The translations under genes were made by a program, and so were the position numbers. DNA of 64,000 bases from Legionella waltersii (GTDB lineage Bacteria; Pseudomonadota; Gammaproteobacteria; Legionellales; Legionellaceae), in the NCBI RefSeq assembly GCF_001468085.1, contig NZ_LNZB01000015.1, positions 275,689-339,688 of the forward strand. The letters run 5' to 3'. Shown here one piece after another: positions 8,533-20,401 of the stretch (position 1 is the first letter of the stretch; the number at the start of each line of letters is the position of its first letter). Below the pieces are notes generated by a model. That model was given only the letters and a program-made list of their open reading frames with translations. It searched no databases and had not been told where the DNA came from.

Positions 8533-9767
8533 AATTTTTAAAACCCTTCATTATTATTTTAACTGTTCTTTGCATAATTCCTGTATGGGCAGGGGAAGAT
8601 TCAACGGCCGCGGAAGAACAAGAACATCAAGAAACCATGGAAAAAGGCCCACAAGGAGGTCGGTTATTCAAAAATGGTTCGTTGGCTGTTGAACTATTAA
8701 TATTTGAACGGGGTATGCCTCCTCATTTTCGTGCGTACCTTTATGAGAATGGAGACGTAATTTCACCTGATAAAGCGCAGTTAATTGTTACGTTGACTCG
8801 ATTTTCTGGAAAAAAGGACACCATAAAGTTCACGCCCGTTGAGACTTATTTACAAAGTAATGAAGTAATTCGTGAACCCCATTCTTTTGAGGCAGAGGTT
8901 ACGTTAAATATCAAGGGGCAAAATTTCACCTGGCATTATGCGACTTCTGAAGGCCGAGTTAAAATTCCCCAGCTCGTTTTAAAAGCCGCTGATATTCAAA
9001 CGGAATTGGCGCAAAGCCAGACCATTAAAACCCAATTAAAAGTAGTAGGAAAAATTGTCCCAAATCGCGATACTCTGGCTCCTATTTATGCGCGCTATTC
9101 TGGGATTATTAAGTCTATGAATAAAAATCTGGGTGCTGAGGTGAGAAAAGGCGAGGTTTTAGTCACGATTGAAAGTAACGAAAGTTTACAAAATTATACC
9201 ATTGCCGCTCCCATGACGGGGACTATTGTGCAAAAATATGCGACCAATGGTGAATTGGCTCAAAATACAAAACCCATTTATGAAGTAGCCAATCTTGCTA
9301 ATGTGTGGGCAGATTTTACCTTATATCGTAAAGAAGCGCCCTTGATCAAACCAGGCATGGAAGTTACCGTCACGGGTGATGAAGGAAAGCCCCAGTCCAC
9401 CAGTACCATTTCTTACATTGCTCCTTTAGGGATCGAAGACAGTCAAACCACTTTAGCTCGCGCTGTGATTCCTAATGAATCACGTGCGTGGCTACCAGGC
9501 ATGTATGTGAATGCAGCAATCACTATTAAAGAAAAAAAAGTACCTGTTGCTGTTCTACTTTCAGCCATTCAACGGCTGGATGAACGCGAGGTTGTGTTTG
9601 TACAGCAAGGCGATTATTTTGAAGCAACACCGGTAACTTTAGGACAAAAAGACGAAGAATGGGTCGAGGTAGTCTCAGGTCTTGATGCAGACCAACGCTA
9701 TGTGAGTAAAAACAGTTTCTTTATGAAAGCTGAATTAGGTAAAGATGGCGCGAGCCATGAGCACTAA
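8529..9767 (+). CDS. czcB: Periplasmic adaptor (membrane fusion protein) of the metal RND pump
   Basis: 412 residues of the HlyD/CzcB adaptor family. A signal peptide (about 1-21) is followed by a CzcB-type N-terminal beta domain. The split lipoyl/barrel-sandwich then begins near KIVPNRDTLAPIYARYSGII and includes the APMTGTIVQK half-motif. It bridges the inner-membrane RND pump and the outer-membrane channel. The extreme C-terminus (GASHEH) carries two His. It overlaps the TolC-like gene by 4 bp, indicating translational coupling. Confidence 0.85.
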   Translation: MKFLKPFIIILTVLCIIPVWAGEDSTAAEEQEHQETMEKGPQGGRLFKNGSLAVELLIFERGMPPHFRAYLYENGDVISPDKAQLIVTLTRFSGKKDTIKFTPVETYLQSNEVIREPHSFEAEVTLNIKGQNFTWHYATSEGRVKIPQLVLKAADIQTELAQSQTIKTQLKVVGKIVPNRDTLAPIYARYSGIIKSMNKNLGAEVRKGEVLVTIESNESLQNYTIAAPMTGTIVQKYATNGELAQNTKPIYEVANLANVWADFTLYRKEAPLIKPGMEVTVTGDEGKPQSTSTISYIAPLGIEDSQTTLARAVIPNESRAWLPGMYVNAAITIKEKKVPVAVLLSAIQRLDEREVVFVQQGDYFEATPVTLGQKDEEWVEVVSGLDADQRYVSKNSFFMKAELGKDGASHEH

Positions 9768-12923
<3,156 letters not shown>

Positions 12924-12930
12924 GGTGCGT

Positions 12931-12958
12931 TTGACAAAACGAAGTATTTAGCTATATT
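12931..12958 (+). promoter_or_regulatory. Sigma70 promoter and probable ArsR operator
   Basis: TTGACA at 12931-12936 and TATATT at 12953-12958 are separated by 16 bp, just after the czcA stop. Downstream to the arsR start at 12997 lies an imperfect dyad around TTAAATGCTTGTTTAA. This fits an autoregulated ArsR promoter; the operator assignment is inferred. Confidence 0.55.
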
Positions 12959-12996
12959 TATAGTTAAATGCTTGTTTAACTGTTTAAGTCATTATC

Positions 12997-13293
12997 ATGT
13001 TAACACACGATCAAATTATTTCTTTAAGTGACATTTTACATTTAATGGGTGAGCCTAATCGTCTAAAACTCTTGGTAGCCTGTTTAGATGGTGCTAAGTC
13101 TGTTTCTGAACTGGCACAGCAATTACAGTTATCTGTTCCGCTAGCCAGCCATCACTTAAGTTTACTTCGTTCGTCTCGCCTTCTTGTTGCTAATCGTGAA
13201 GGAAAACACATTTATTACAGTATTTATGATGCGCATGTGCGCTGTATTTTAGATGACATGCTCAAGCACTTTACTGAAGAGACGGAACATTAA
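12997..13293 (+). CDS. ArsR/SmtB-family metal-responsive repressor
   Basis: A 98-residue winged-helix repressor. The recognition helix segment is SVSELAQQLQLSVPLASHHL and the wing region is GKHIYYSIYD. The last helix contains D-A-H, ten residues, then H-F-T-E, which fits the DxHx10HxxE alpha-5 metal site of Zn/Co sensors such as CzrA and SmtB. There is no Cys box in the DNA-binding helix, so As, Cd or Pb sensing by that site is unlikely. Position between the RND operon and the P-type ATPase suggests it controls the ATPase, and perhaps the pump, by metal-induced release from DNA. Confidence 0.85.
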   Translation: MLTHDQIISLSDILHLMGEPNRLKLLVACLDGAKSVSELAQQLQLSVPLASHHLSLLRSSRLLVANREGKHIYYSIYDAHVRCILDDMLKHFTEETEH

Positions 13294-13382
13294 CAGGAAT
13301 GTTCAGGATGGAGAAACATCGGTGTAACATTGATTCTCCACTTGGAGAATCTAGGAGTTGAGGCTTATTTTAGGAGTTTATT

Positions 13383-15572
13383 ATGACCACGCCTTTAACA
13401 GTAACAACTTTTTTTGTTGCAGGCCTTGATTGCCCTTCTGAGGAGCAATTAATCAGAAAGCAATTACAAACAATCCCTGAAATTAAACAGTTGGATTTTA
13501 ATTTCATCGCGGAAGAGGTGACGGTGCACCATTATTTACCCACGATTGATCTTATCCAGCAAAAAATTGAGAGCTTAGGCATGAGCGTTCGTTCTAAAAA
13601 CAGCAGTGTGACAGAGCAAGGGGGTAAGCGTTTTGGTTTTGATGGGTCTTGGGGAACCATTGGTCTTGCAGGATTATTTGCTTTGTTTTCTGAATTAGCG
13701 GCTTTTATTTTTGCAACAGAGCAATCGGTCTGGGTCATAGTCTCTGCTTTATTAGCCATTGCACTGAGTGGTCCAGCAACGATTAAAAAGGGTTGGCTTG
13801 CTTTACGTACCAAAGCGATGAACATTAACAGCCTCATGTTAATTGCAATAACGGGCGCTGCCTTTATTGGGGCATGGCCTGAAGCTGCTATGGTGACCGT
13901 TTTATTCGCGCTTGCCGAACGCATAGAGCGTTACTCTTTAGATAAGGCACGTCAAGCAATTCGAAGTTTAATGGAAATTGCCCCAGAAGTAGCGCATGTT
14001 AAAATGGACAATGGTCAATGGCACACACTACTCGTCACTGAGGTGCAGCCTGGTGCAATATTTAGAGTCAAACCGGGTGAGCGGATTCCTCTCGATGGTC
14101 ATTTGATTTCGGGTCAAAGTACGGTAAATCAAGCACCCATTACAGGAGAGTCAATGCCGGTGAGTAAGCGCGTAGGGGATGCTGTTTTTGCAGGAACTCT
14201 CAATGAACATGGCTCGTTTGACGTCAAAGTAAGTAACGCTTCAGGAGATACTCTATTAGCAAAAATTGGGAAAGCAATTGAGCAAGCACAACGTGAGCGT
14301 GCGCCAACTCAACGATTTGTCGATCAATTTGCTAAGTACTATACCCCAATAATGGTACTGATTGCCGTTCTTATTGCACTCATCCCACCCTTAGTATTTG
14401 GCTATCCTTTTTATGATTGGATCTATAAAGCATTAACGTTACTGGTCATCGCGTGTCCTTGCGCCTTAGTTATTTCGACACCAGTTACAGTGGTAAGTGG
14501 TTTAGCCGCTGCAGCTAAAAGCGGGATACTCATTAAAGGGGGAAGTTATTTAGAAAATGGATATCGTTTAAAATTGATTGCCTTGGATAAAACAGGCACG
14601 TTAACCGAAGGAAAACCGGTGGTTACTGATTTTATTATTTATGATAAAACCCATACAAAGAACGATTTATTATTATTGGCAGCAAGCCTCGATTCCCACT
14701 CCGAACATCCCGTGGCAAACGCATTAGTTGCCCATTGGCATAAAGAACAGCCTGATGAAGTAATGCTGTCTGTTGAGCAATTTAGCGCACTGCCAGGGCG
14801 GGGTGTTAAAGGCTTCGTTGCTCAAGAGCTTTATTATGTGGGTAATCATCAACTAGCGGAAGACAATGAAGTATGTAGCTTAGGAGTCGAACAGGAATTG
14901 AACCGATTGGAAGAAGAAGGGAAAACAACGGTAATTTTAAGCAGTAGCACCCGGTTGTTGGCGATTTTTGCTGTGGCAGATACGCTTCGAGCCAACAGTA
15001 AAAAGGCAATTGATGCCTTACATCAACAAGGCATAAAAACCGCGATGCTCACCGGGGATAATGCAGTTACTGCTCGTGCCATTGCAACGCTGGTAGGCAT
15101 TGATGAAGTACAAGCGAATGTATTGCCTACAGAAAAAATGAATGCCATCAGTCTTCTTCTAAAGCAATATAAAGCAGTGGGAATGGTCGGTGATGGAATT
15201 AATGATGCCCCTGCCCTTGCTGCAGCTACTATTAGTTTTGCTATGGGAAAAGGCACTGATACTGCTTTAGAAACAGCTGATGTCGCTTTAATGAATGATA
15301 ATCTGGCGATGCTGCCTTTATTCATTCACTTAAGTCGTAAAACGTCTCGAATTTTACGTCAAAACATTAGCTTATCCCTTATTATAAAATTGCTGTTCTT
15401 TATTTTAGCTCTGGGTGGATTTGCAACTCTGTGGATGGCTGTATTTGCAGATATGGGTGCTAGTTTAATTGTGGTGGCCAATGGTTTACGACTGCTGAAC
15501 TCCCATAAAACCTATATGGAAAGTAATCACTTAGTGGAAGACAACACTGAATCGTCTAATTATGCGATTTAA
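13383..15572 (+). CDS. P1B-type metal-exporting ATPase (Zn/Cd/Pb class)
   Basis: 729 residues. An N-terminal heavy-metal-associated domain has a DCPSEE metal motif in place of CxxC. The membrane metal site is C358-P-C360 (IACPCALV), followed by the phosphorylated D402 in DKTGT, the SEHPVANAL motif and the [12 protein letters not shown] hinge. These mark a P1B-2-like (Zn/Cd/Pb) efflux ATPase of the inner membrane. The gene follows the ArsR regulator by 89 bp. A damaged copy of its 3' half lies at 19708-20093. Confidence 0.9.
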   Translation: MTTPLTVTTFFVAGLDCPSEEQLIRKQLQTIPEIKQLDFNFIAEEVTVHHYLPTIDLIQQKIESLGMSVRSKNSSVTEQGGKRFGFDGSWGTIGLAGLFALFSELAAFIFATEQSVWVIVSALLAIALSGPATIKKGWLALRTKAMNINSLMLIAITGAAFIGAWPEAAMVTVLFALAERIERYSLDKARQAIRSLMEIAPEVAHVKMDNGQWHTLLVTEVQPGAIFRVKPGERIPLDGHLISGQSTVNQAPITGESMPVSKRVGDAVFAGTLNEHGSFDVKVSNASGDTLLAKIGKAIEQAQRERAPTQRFVDQFAKYYTPIMVLIAVLIALIPPLVFGYPFYDWIYKALTLLVIACPCALVISTPVTVVSGLAAAAKSGILIKGGSYLENGYRLKLIALDKTGTLTEGKPVVTDFIIYDKTHTKNDLLLLAASLDSHSEHPVANALVAHWHKEQPDEVMLSVEQFSALPGRGVKGFVAQELYYVGNHQLAEDNEVCSLGVEQELNRLEEEGKTTVILSSSTRLLAIFAVADTLRANSKKAIDALHQQGIKTAMLTGDNAVTARAIATLVGIDEVQANVLPTEKMNAISLLLKQYKAVGMVGDGINDAPALAAATISFAMGKGTDTALETADVALMNDNLAMLPLFIHLSRKTSRILRQNISLSLIIKLLFFILALGGFATLWMAVFADMGASLIVVANGLRLLNSHKTYMESNHLVEDNTESSNYAI

Positions 15573-15615
15573 AAAATGGCGTTAATAAGGTTGGTACATG
15601 AGTTAGGAGGTCGTT

Positions 15616-15945
15616 ATGTTACAATATAAAGGCTATATAGGCCATGTGGTATTTGACGATCTCAATGAACTATTTTTTGGTGAAATTATTAATACACAAG
15701 CGGTGATTACCTTCCAAGCTACTATGGCTCACCATTTAAAAAAGGCTTTTATTGAGGCCATTGATAATTATTTGAAATATTGTGACGAACAATTTAAAGA
15801 GCCTGAAGTACCTTATTCAGGTCAATTGACATTAAATATTCCGCCCGAACTTTTTCGGGATATATTGATGGCTGCAAAACACTCAGGAGTGAGTTTAAAT
15901 GTTTGGATTTGTAGTTCCTTGAGGCACGCAGTGTGTAGACATTAA
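15616..15945 (+). CDS. HicB-like protein without a HicA partner
   Basis: A 109-residue protein with the HicB antitoxin layout. An N-terminal partial RNase-H-like fold (YKGYIGHVVFDDLNELFFGE) leads to GQLTLNIPPELFRDILMAAK and a C-terminal ribbon-helix-helix-like segment (VSLNVWICSSLRHAV). No HicA-type toxin is adjacent; the neighbours are the metal ATPase and a receiver-domain protein in the same direction. It may be a solitary DNA-binding regulator of the metal island. The family call is by pattern. Confidence 0.65.
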   Translation: MLQYKGYIGHVVFDDLNELFFGEIINTQAVITFQATMAHHLKKAFIEAIDNYLKYCDEQFKEPEVPYSGQLTLNIPPELFRDILMAAKHSGVSLNVWICSSLRHAVCRH

Positions 15946-16007
15946 AAAAATAAGAAATCACATGTAGTGTTAATGAAAGAGATCAGGCAGGTATGGAGAG
16001 GTAGCGT

Positions 16008-16385
16008 ATGAATGAATTATTGCATTTCTTGGTCACCGAAGCCTCACTCGGTGCACGTATTGTCATACGCTCTCAATTAATTCAATTGGGACATTCTGTC
16101 GATATGGCCTTTGATGGAGAATCCACTTTGGTTTTGGTGGAGTCGAAAACTTATGATTTAATTTTGCTGGATGCAGAACGTAATAAAGGGTTCGATTGTT
16201 ACGAGCTGATTGACAGGATCCGTGAAAAATCAACCTATAATAAACGGACACCTATTATATTGCTTAGTGCATCACCTCGCACAATTTTAAGAAACAACCT
16301 TTATCCTTGCTTTGCAAAGCCCATGAATGTAAACGATGTACATAAGATAATTGATTATTTGGAGGAATATAATAAAAATCAGTAA
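16008..16385 (+). CDS. Stand-alone receiver-domain (CheY-like) protein
   Basis: 125 residues comprising one response-regulator receiver domain and no output domain. The likely phosphate acceptor is D55 (LILLDAERN), with S87 (LLSAS) and K104 (FAKP) in place. The usual N-terminal acidic pair that binds Mg is reduced to T10-E11 (FLVTEAS), so phosphorylation may be weak or absent. No histidine kinase is nearby. A truncated relative with the same SLGARI segment sits next to the damaged ATPase copy at 20127, so the ATPase-receiver pairing occurs twice. Confidence 0.7.
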   Translation: MNELLHFLVTEASLGARIVIRSQLIQLGHSVDMAFDGESTLVLVESKTYDLILLDAERNKGFDCYELIDRIREKSTYNKRTPIILLSASPRTILRNNLYPCFAKPMNVNDVHKIIDYLEEYNKNQ

Positions 16386-16487
16386 TGTATTTTTGAGGTT
16401 GAAACTAACATAGGGCAGAGGGGGCACTACATTCTATTATTCAGTATGTTATGCTCAATCTGAACTGATATAAAAGGAAATAAAAAA

Positions 16488-16652
16488 ATGAATAAGGGAT
16501 CTAAAAAAATTATTATTTTGATTGGGGCATTCTTACTGGGTTGCAGTTTAATGTCGTGTGCAAAAAACACTCCTGCCCCAGCTCATCCCGAAGAAGGATA
16601 TGAAGGGGGTTTTGGTGGTGATGGTGGACATATGCACCAAGGTAAAGAATAG
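16488..16652 (+). CDS. Small lipoprotein with a Gly/His/Asp tail
   Basis: A 54-residue peptide starting at ATG 16488, preceded by AAAGGAAA. The hydrophobic signal contains two Cys (LLGCSLMSC), the second being a good lipobox. The mature tail is PEEGYEGGFGGDGGHMHQG. It is like the small lipoprotein at 6171 in size and in its Gly/His-rich end. It lies in the metal island just before a one-domain membrane peptide and the CDF exporter. Periplasmic metal binding is possible but inferred. Confidence 0.6.
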   Translation: MNKGSKKIIILIGAFLLGCSLMSCAKNTPAPAHPEEGYEGGFGGDGGHMHQGKE

Positions 16653-16681
16653 CAAGATTAGTTTTATCCAGACAGGGAAGA

Positions 16682-16858
16682 ATGATGGACATTAATCCGT
16701 GGTTTTTGGTCGTTGTGGCAGCAGTACTGATTGTGCTATGCGGTTTTTTTCTTTTCTTTTTTAGAAAAAGAAAAAGTCGACATTTCATAATTGTTGTATT
16801 TATTGTTCTAATTTTTGCGGCCATTTTTTTACAAGGTGTTTCATTCAGAATGCTATAA
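16682..16858 (+). CDS. Small two-helix membrane peptide
   Basis: A 58-residue frame starting at ATG 16682 or 16685 after GGGAAG. It has two hydrophobic segments (about residues 7-27 and 35-52) joined by a basic loop, FRKRKSRH. It follows the small lipoprotein by about 30 bp and precedes the CDF exporter. Function unknown; association with metal export is only positional. Confidence 0.5.
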   Translation: MMDINPWFLVVVAAVLIVLCGFFLFFFRKRKSRHFIIVVFIVLIFAAIFLQGVSFRML

Positions 16859-16941
16859 ACGATTTTGGTGTAATGCGCCTCTTGGATCTAAATTTTTAGA
16901 TTCTCAAGAGGTATTGTAATACCTGTTGTTAGGAAGACTTC

Positions 16942-17847
16942 ATGAACAAAAAGGTTAACCCCAATATTCAACAATTTTTGAGAGAAAAATCACTTTGGTG
17001 GGCTCTTTTACTAACATGTGGTTTCCTGATTGCTGAGGTTGTAGGTGGCATTCTGACCGGCAGTCTTGCATTAATATCTGATGCAGCGCATATGTTAACC
17101 GATGTTACCGCGTTAATTATCGCACTTATTGCTATTCGTGTAAGTAAACGACCTGCTGATGCACGCCGTACCTTTGGTTATTATCGATTTGAAATTCTAG
17201 CCGCCGCATTTAATGCAGCTCTTTTATTTGGTGTGGCTCTCTATATCATATATGAAGCCTATCAACGGTTAAAACAACCTCCGGAAATCTATTCCATGGG
17301 TATGTTAATTATTGCCAGTATGGGTTTGCTTGTTAATTTAGCGTCGATGTATTTATTGTCCCGTGACAAAGATAAAAATTTAAATTTAAAAAGTGCTTAT
17401 CTTGAGGTCTGGAGTGATATGTTAGGTTCTGTAGGTGTCATCATTGCAGCACTTATAATTCGTTTTATTGGTTGGAGCTGGGTGGACTCAGCTATCGCTG
17501 TTTTAATTGGTTTGTGGGTATTGCCGCGCACGTGGATGCTTCTCCAAGAGACTATCAACATACTTTTGGAAGGCGTCCCAGCAGGAATTGATCTTAATAA
17601 AATTAAGTCTCGAATAATGTCTATAAAGGGTATTTCAGATGTACACGATTTACATATCTGGGCTATAACCAGCGATAAAATTAGCTTAACCGCTCATCTT
17701 GTTATTGCCTCGGGGTTTAAAGAGGAAATAGTAAGGGGGGAAGCTCAGTCATTGTTATTGAGTCAATTTAAAATTTCACATACTACATTACAAACGGAAT
17801 GCAAAAAGACACTTCATCTATGCAGTAGAGTTAATAATCTTGAATAA
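16942..17847 (+). CDS. czcD: Cation diffusion facilitator (CzcD-like) metal exporter
   Basis: 301 residues with six expected membrane helices and a C-terminal cytoplasmic metal-binding domain. Helix 2 has SDAAHMLTD (HxxxD), and helix 5 has YLEVWSDMLGS (ExxxD), the form found in CzcD proteins. FGYYRFEILAAAFNA and DSAIAVLIGLWVLPRTW are strong CzcD blocks. The usual His-rich N-terminus is missing. It exchanges protons for Zn, Co or Cd at the inner membrane and completes the island's three-tier export: ATPase, CDF and trans-envelope RND. Confidence 0.9.
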   Translation: MNKKVNPNIQQFLREKSLWWALLLTCGFLIAEVVGGILTGSLALISDAAHMLTDVTALIIALIAIRVSKRPADARRTFGYYRFEILAAAFNAALLFGVALYIIYEAYQRLKQPPEIYSMGMLIIASMGLLVNLASMYLLSRDKDKNLNLKSAYLEVWSDMLGSVGVIIAALIIRFIGWSWVDSAIAVLIGLWVLPRTWMLLQETINILLEGVPAGIDLNKIKSRIMSIKGISDVHDLHIWAITSDKISLTAHLVIASGFKEEIVRGEAQSLLLSQFKISHTTLQTECKKTLHLCSRVNNLE

Positions 17848-18008
17848 CACTTTATTATTTTGGTATTTAATTAAATGATCACTCTAAGATTATGAAATAA
17901 GCTATCAATAAAGATGTACTTCGAGCATTAAACAATAAATAAAAGGAATTATTAAATTGCCCTGTATTTTGCGATTTAAATAAGCGCTAGGAAGTCTATG
18001 AACTCTCC

Positions 18009-18170
18009 ATGCATCCGATAAAAAACATCTATCAAAATCTTTTCTTTGCTTTTATTTATAATGCACTGGGTGTGTCGGTCGCGGCCGGTATATTGTATCC
18101 AATGATAGGGCTACTATTAAGCTTAATTATCGCGGCAGTCGCCATGTTACTAAGTGATCGAGTAAGCTAA
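18009..18170 (+). pseudogene. C-terminal relic of a copper ATPase (CopA-like)
   Basis: A 53-codon frame encodes [20 protein letters not shown] followed by AGILYP and a last hydrophobic segment. This matches the final two membrane helices of P1B-1 copper ATPases. It then runs out as MLLSDRVS instead of the expected SSVSV ending. Everything upstream of the penultimate helix is absent. It is one of three metal-ATPase sequences in the window and cannot be functional. Confidence 0.75.
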
Positions 18171-18199
18171 GGGGGAGCTCCTTTGGCTTACTCGATCAA
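18156..18199. repeat. 12-bp perfect inverted repeat, possible terminator
   Basis: GATCGAGTAAGC and its complement GCTTACTCGATC flank a 20-bp loop that contains a smaller GGAGCTCC palindrome. It overlaps the end of the copA relic. There is no T-run on either side, so it may be a protein-binding or terminator-like hairpin. Confidence 0.5.
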
Positions 18200-18472
18200 C
18201 TAAGTTTTGTTTCGGTCATCGTGAATGCTTTGAGATTGCTATGGGGGAATTTATGAACGAATCTGGGAATAAATAATCGTGCTATTTATTATAGAGTTGA
18301 GTGTCGATGCGCTATTATTAGGTTAGAATAAACCATCCAAACATCAACGTTTGATTAAGTTAGATGGAACATAAAGCCCTCAGATCTGTTTTTAAAGAAT
18401 AGACTCTTGACATTGTGAGTTGTGAGACATGACACTGTTAAAATAATGCTTAATTTAGGAGGAAAAAAGCAA
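18171..18472. other. Non-coding gap before the cold-shock gene
   Basis: Apart from the hairpin overlapping its left end, no coding frame of note is seen. The long distance to the cold-shock start and the AT-rich sequence are compatible with a promoter and a long 5' leader for the cold-shock mRNA, but no consensus promoter is clear. Confidence 0.4.
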
Positions 18473-18679
18473 ATGACTGATAAAGTGCCTGGGAAAGTAA
18501 AATGGTTTAATGAAGGAAAAGGCTTTGGTTTTATTGAAAGCAGCGGTAGGGATTATTTTGTTCATTTTAGTGCGATACAAAGTAACGGCTTTAAGACCCT
18601 TCCTGAAGGTGCAAAGGTGTTATTTAAAATGGGGAAAGGACAGAAAGGGCTGCAGGCAGAAGAGGTTGAGCTCATTTAA
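18473..18679 (+). CDS. Cold-shock domain protein
   Basis: A 68-residue single cold-shock domain. Start at ATG 18473 is fixed by AGGAGG at 18457-18462; a farther GTG at 18422 is less likely. RNP1 (KGFGFI) and RNP2 (DYFVHFSAI) are intact. The protein binds single-stranded RNA and DNA and acts as an RNA chaperone. The Gly/Lys-rich KMGKGQKG near the C-terminus is slightly longer than in CspA. It is monocistronic, before the reductase gene. Confidence 0.9.
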   Translation: MTDKVPGKVKWFNEGKGFGFIESSGRDYFVHFSAIQSNGFKTLPEGAKVLFKMGKGQKGLQAEEVELI

Positions 18680-18771
18680 ATAGCACTTATTGTGATTTGT
18701 CTGTTGTGCCAAGTAAGTGATAAAAATCAGCTGTATCTTATGAACCGTCAAATTCAAGGAGGAATAATAAA

Positions 18772-19515
18772 ATGAGTAAACGGATTGCACTGGTTACGGG
18801 GGGTACAGGGGGTATTGGAACGTCTATATGCCAAGAGATGCAAAATCAAAATTATCAAGTTATCGCGTGTTATTTCAAAAATGGCAATCACGATTTGGCC
18901 AGAGCCTGGCAGACCAGACAGGCTACTCAAGGATTTGATATTGATATTGTCTATGCTGATATTTCTTCATTCAAAGATTGTGAAAAATTGGCGGATATGG
19001 TCATTGAAAAATATGGCAAAATCGATGTGTTAGTCAATAACGCAGGCGTAACCCACGATGCTACATTGAAAAAAATGACACAAACGCAATGGCAGGACGT
19101 AATCAATGCTAATTTGAACAGCGTTTTTAATATGACTAAAACGGTATTATCCAATATGTTGGATAATAATTATGGCCGTATTATCACTATTTCTTCCATC
19201 AATGGTCGCAAAGGACAGTTCGGACAATGCAATTATTCAGCTAGTAAATCAGCACTTTATGGATTTACTAAAAGTTTAGCCTTGGAAGTGGCCAAAAAAG
19301 GAATTACAGTGAATACCCTTTCACCAGGCTATATTAAAACGGAAATGCTCGCGTCAATAAAAGAAGATATTCTGGATGCCATCGTTGCCCAAATTCCAGT
19401 GGGACGATTAGGCTATCCAAAAGAAGTCTCGCGATTAGTAACCTTTCTTGCTGATGAACAAAGTGGTTTTATCACAGGGACAAATTTTGATATTAATGGT
19501 GGTCAATATATGTAA
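18772..19515 (+). CDS. phbB: Acetoacetyl-CoA reductase (PhaB-type SDR)
   Basis: 247 residues of the short-chain dehydrogenase family. It shows the nucleotide motif TGGTGGIG (about 9-16), NNAG (about 88-91), a catalytic Ser in ITISSINGRKGQFGQ and the YSASK Tyr/Lys pair, with the typical FITGTNFDINGG end. Sequence style fits NADPH-dependent acetoacetyl-CoA reductase, which supplies 3-hydroxybutyryl-CoA for polyhydroxybutyrate; Legionella store this polymer. A 3-oxoacyl-ACP reductase (FabG) role cannot be excluded. Preceded by AAGGAGG, a strong ribosome site. Confidence 0.85.
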   Translation: MSKRIALVTGGTGGIGTSICQEMQNQNYQVIACYFKNGNHDLARAWQTRQATQGFDIDIVYADISSFKDCEKLADMVIEKYGKIDVLVNNAGVTHDATLKKMTQTQWQDVINANLNSVFNMTKTVLSNMLDNNYGRIITISSINGRKGQFGQCNYSASKSALYGFTKSLALEVAKKGITVNTLSPGYIKTEMLASIKEDILDAIVAQIPVGRLGYPKEVSRLVTFLADEQSGFITGTNFDINGGQYM

Positions 19516-19656
19516 ATTACACTCACTTGCTGCAGGGCGTTTACAGGGATATGGGATAAACATCGACTAGTGAAACTAGTTCATTAAGTGAATTAGTTTC
19601 GACTTAATCTGACGCAAGGCTGCTCTGATGTTTCAAGTTGGTTGCATAATTCACCA

Positions 19657-19683
19657 GGCAAAACGGTTTGATACCGTTTTGCC
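19657..19683 (+). terminator. Stem-loop downstream of phbB
   Basis: GGCAAAACGGT, loop TTGAT, ACCGTTTTGCC: an 11-bp perfect stem about 140 bp after the reductase stop, followed by TTCAATT. It lacks a strong U-run but is placed and shaped as a terminator. Confidence 0.55.
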
Positions 19684-19707
19684 TTCAATTAGGGGTTAGA
19701 GCCCCTT

Positions 19708-20093
19708 CTAGTGCAATATAACACGGTAGGAATGGTGGATGATGGAATTAATGATGCACCGGCCCTGGCTAAGGCCACCATTAGTTTTGCGATGGGGAAA
19801 GGTACTGATACCGCTTTAAGACAGCGGATGTAGCACTAATGAATGATAATTTAGCCATGCTTCCTTTATGCATTGATTTAAGCCGAAAAACGGCGCGTAT
19901 TCTTCGCCAAAATATTACGTTGTCCCTTGCCATAAAAGGAGTATTTTTTATTCTGGCATTGGGAGGATTAGCTGCGCTTTGGATGGCAGTATTTGCTGAT
20001 ATGGGTGCAAGCTTAATTGTTGTTGCGAATGGCCTACGCTTACTTAACTCACACAAAGGGCATTCTAAATATCAGGAAATGAGAAGTGAATGA
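19708..20093 (+). pseudogene. 3' relic of a second P1B metal ATPase
   Basis: The fragment begins inside the hinge region and aligns closely with the end of the ATPase at 13383. It reads [14 protein letters not shown] where the intact protein has [14 protein letters not shown], so a key Gly is lost. A one-base deletion within TTAGAAACA shifts the frame near 19826. The remaining [11 protein letters not shown] to the last helices is intact. It represents a diverged duplicate of the metal island, followed by a receiver relic. Confidence 0.85.
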
Positions 20094-20126
20094 GCGGCGT
20101 GGCTGGTTTATCTTAGAATTGGGTGG

Positions 20127-20276
20127 ATGATGAATAATTGGGTTCCTGATGAGCAGGATAGTGCTCATTCCTTACGTTTTTTAGTGGTTAAATCTTCATT
20201 AGGAGCGCGGATTCTTATTCGTTTGCATTTATTAGAATTAAAGCATTTGGTGGATATGGCCTGGGATGATGAATGA
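20127..20276 (+). pseudogene. Truncated copy of the stand-alone receiver protein
   Basis: A 49-residue frame starting at ATG 20127 reads LRFLVVKSSLGARILIRLHL and then VDMAWDDE before TGA. It aligns with residues 7-38 of the receiver protein at 16008 (HFLVTEASLGARIVIRSQL, VDMAFDGE). The phosphorylatable Asp region is missing. As at the intact locus, it follows the end of a metal ATPase, but here the HicB-like gene is absent. Confidence 0.7.
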
Positions 20277-20401
20277 GGTGTGTCAGGAGGCTGATTCTAG
20301 TAATTTTTGGGTAAAGCACATAAAAATAATTATCGATATAATTTTATTGCTATCCAAAGCATACTTTTAATCTTTCATCTCCATATGTCAAATTAAATTC
20401 T

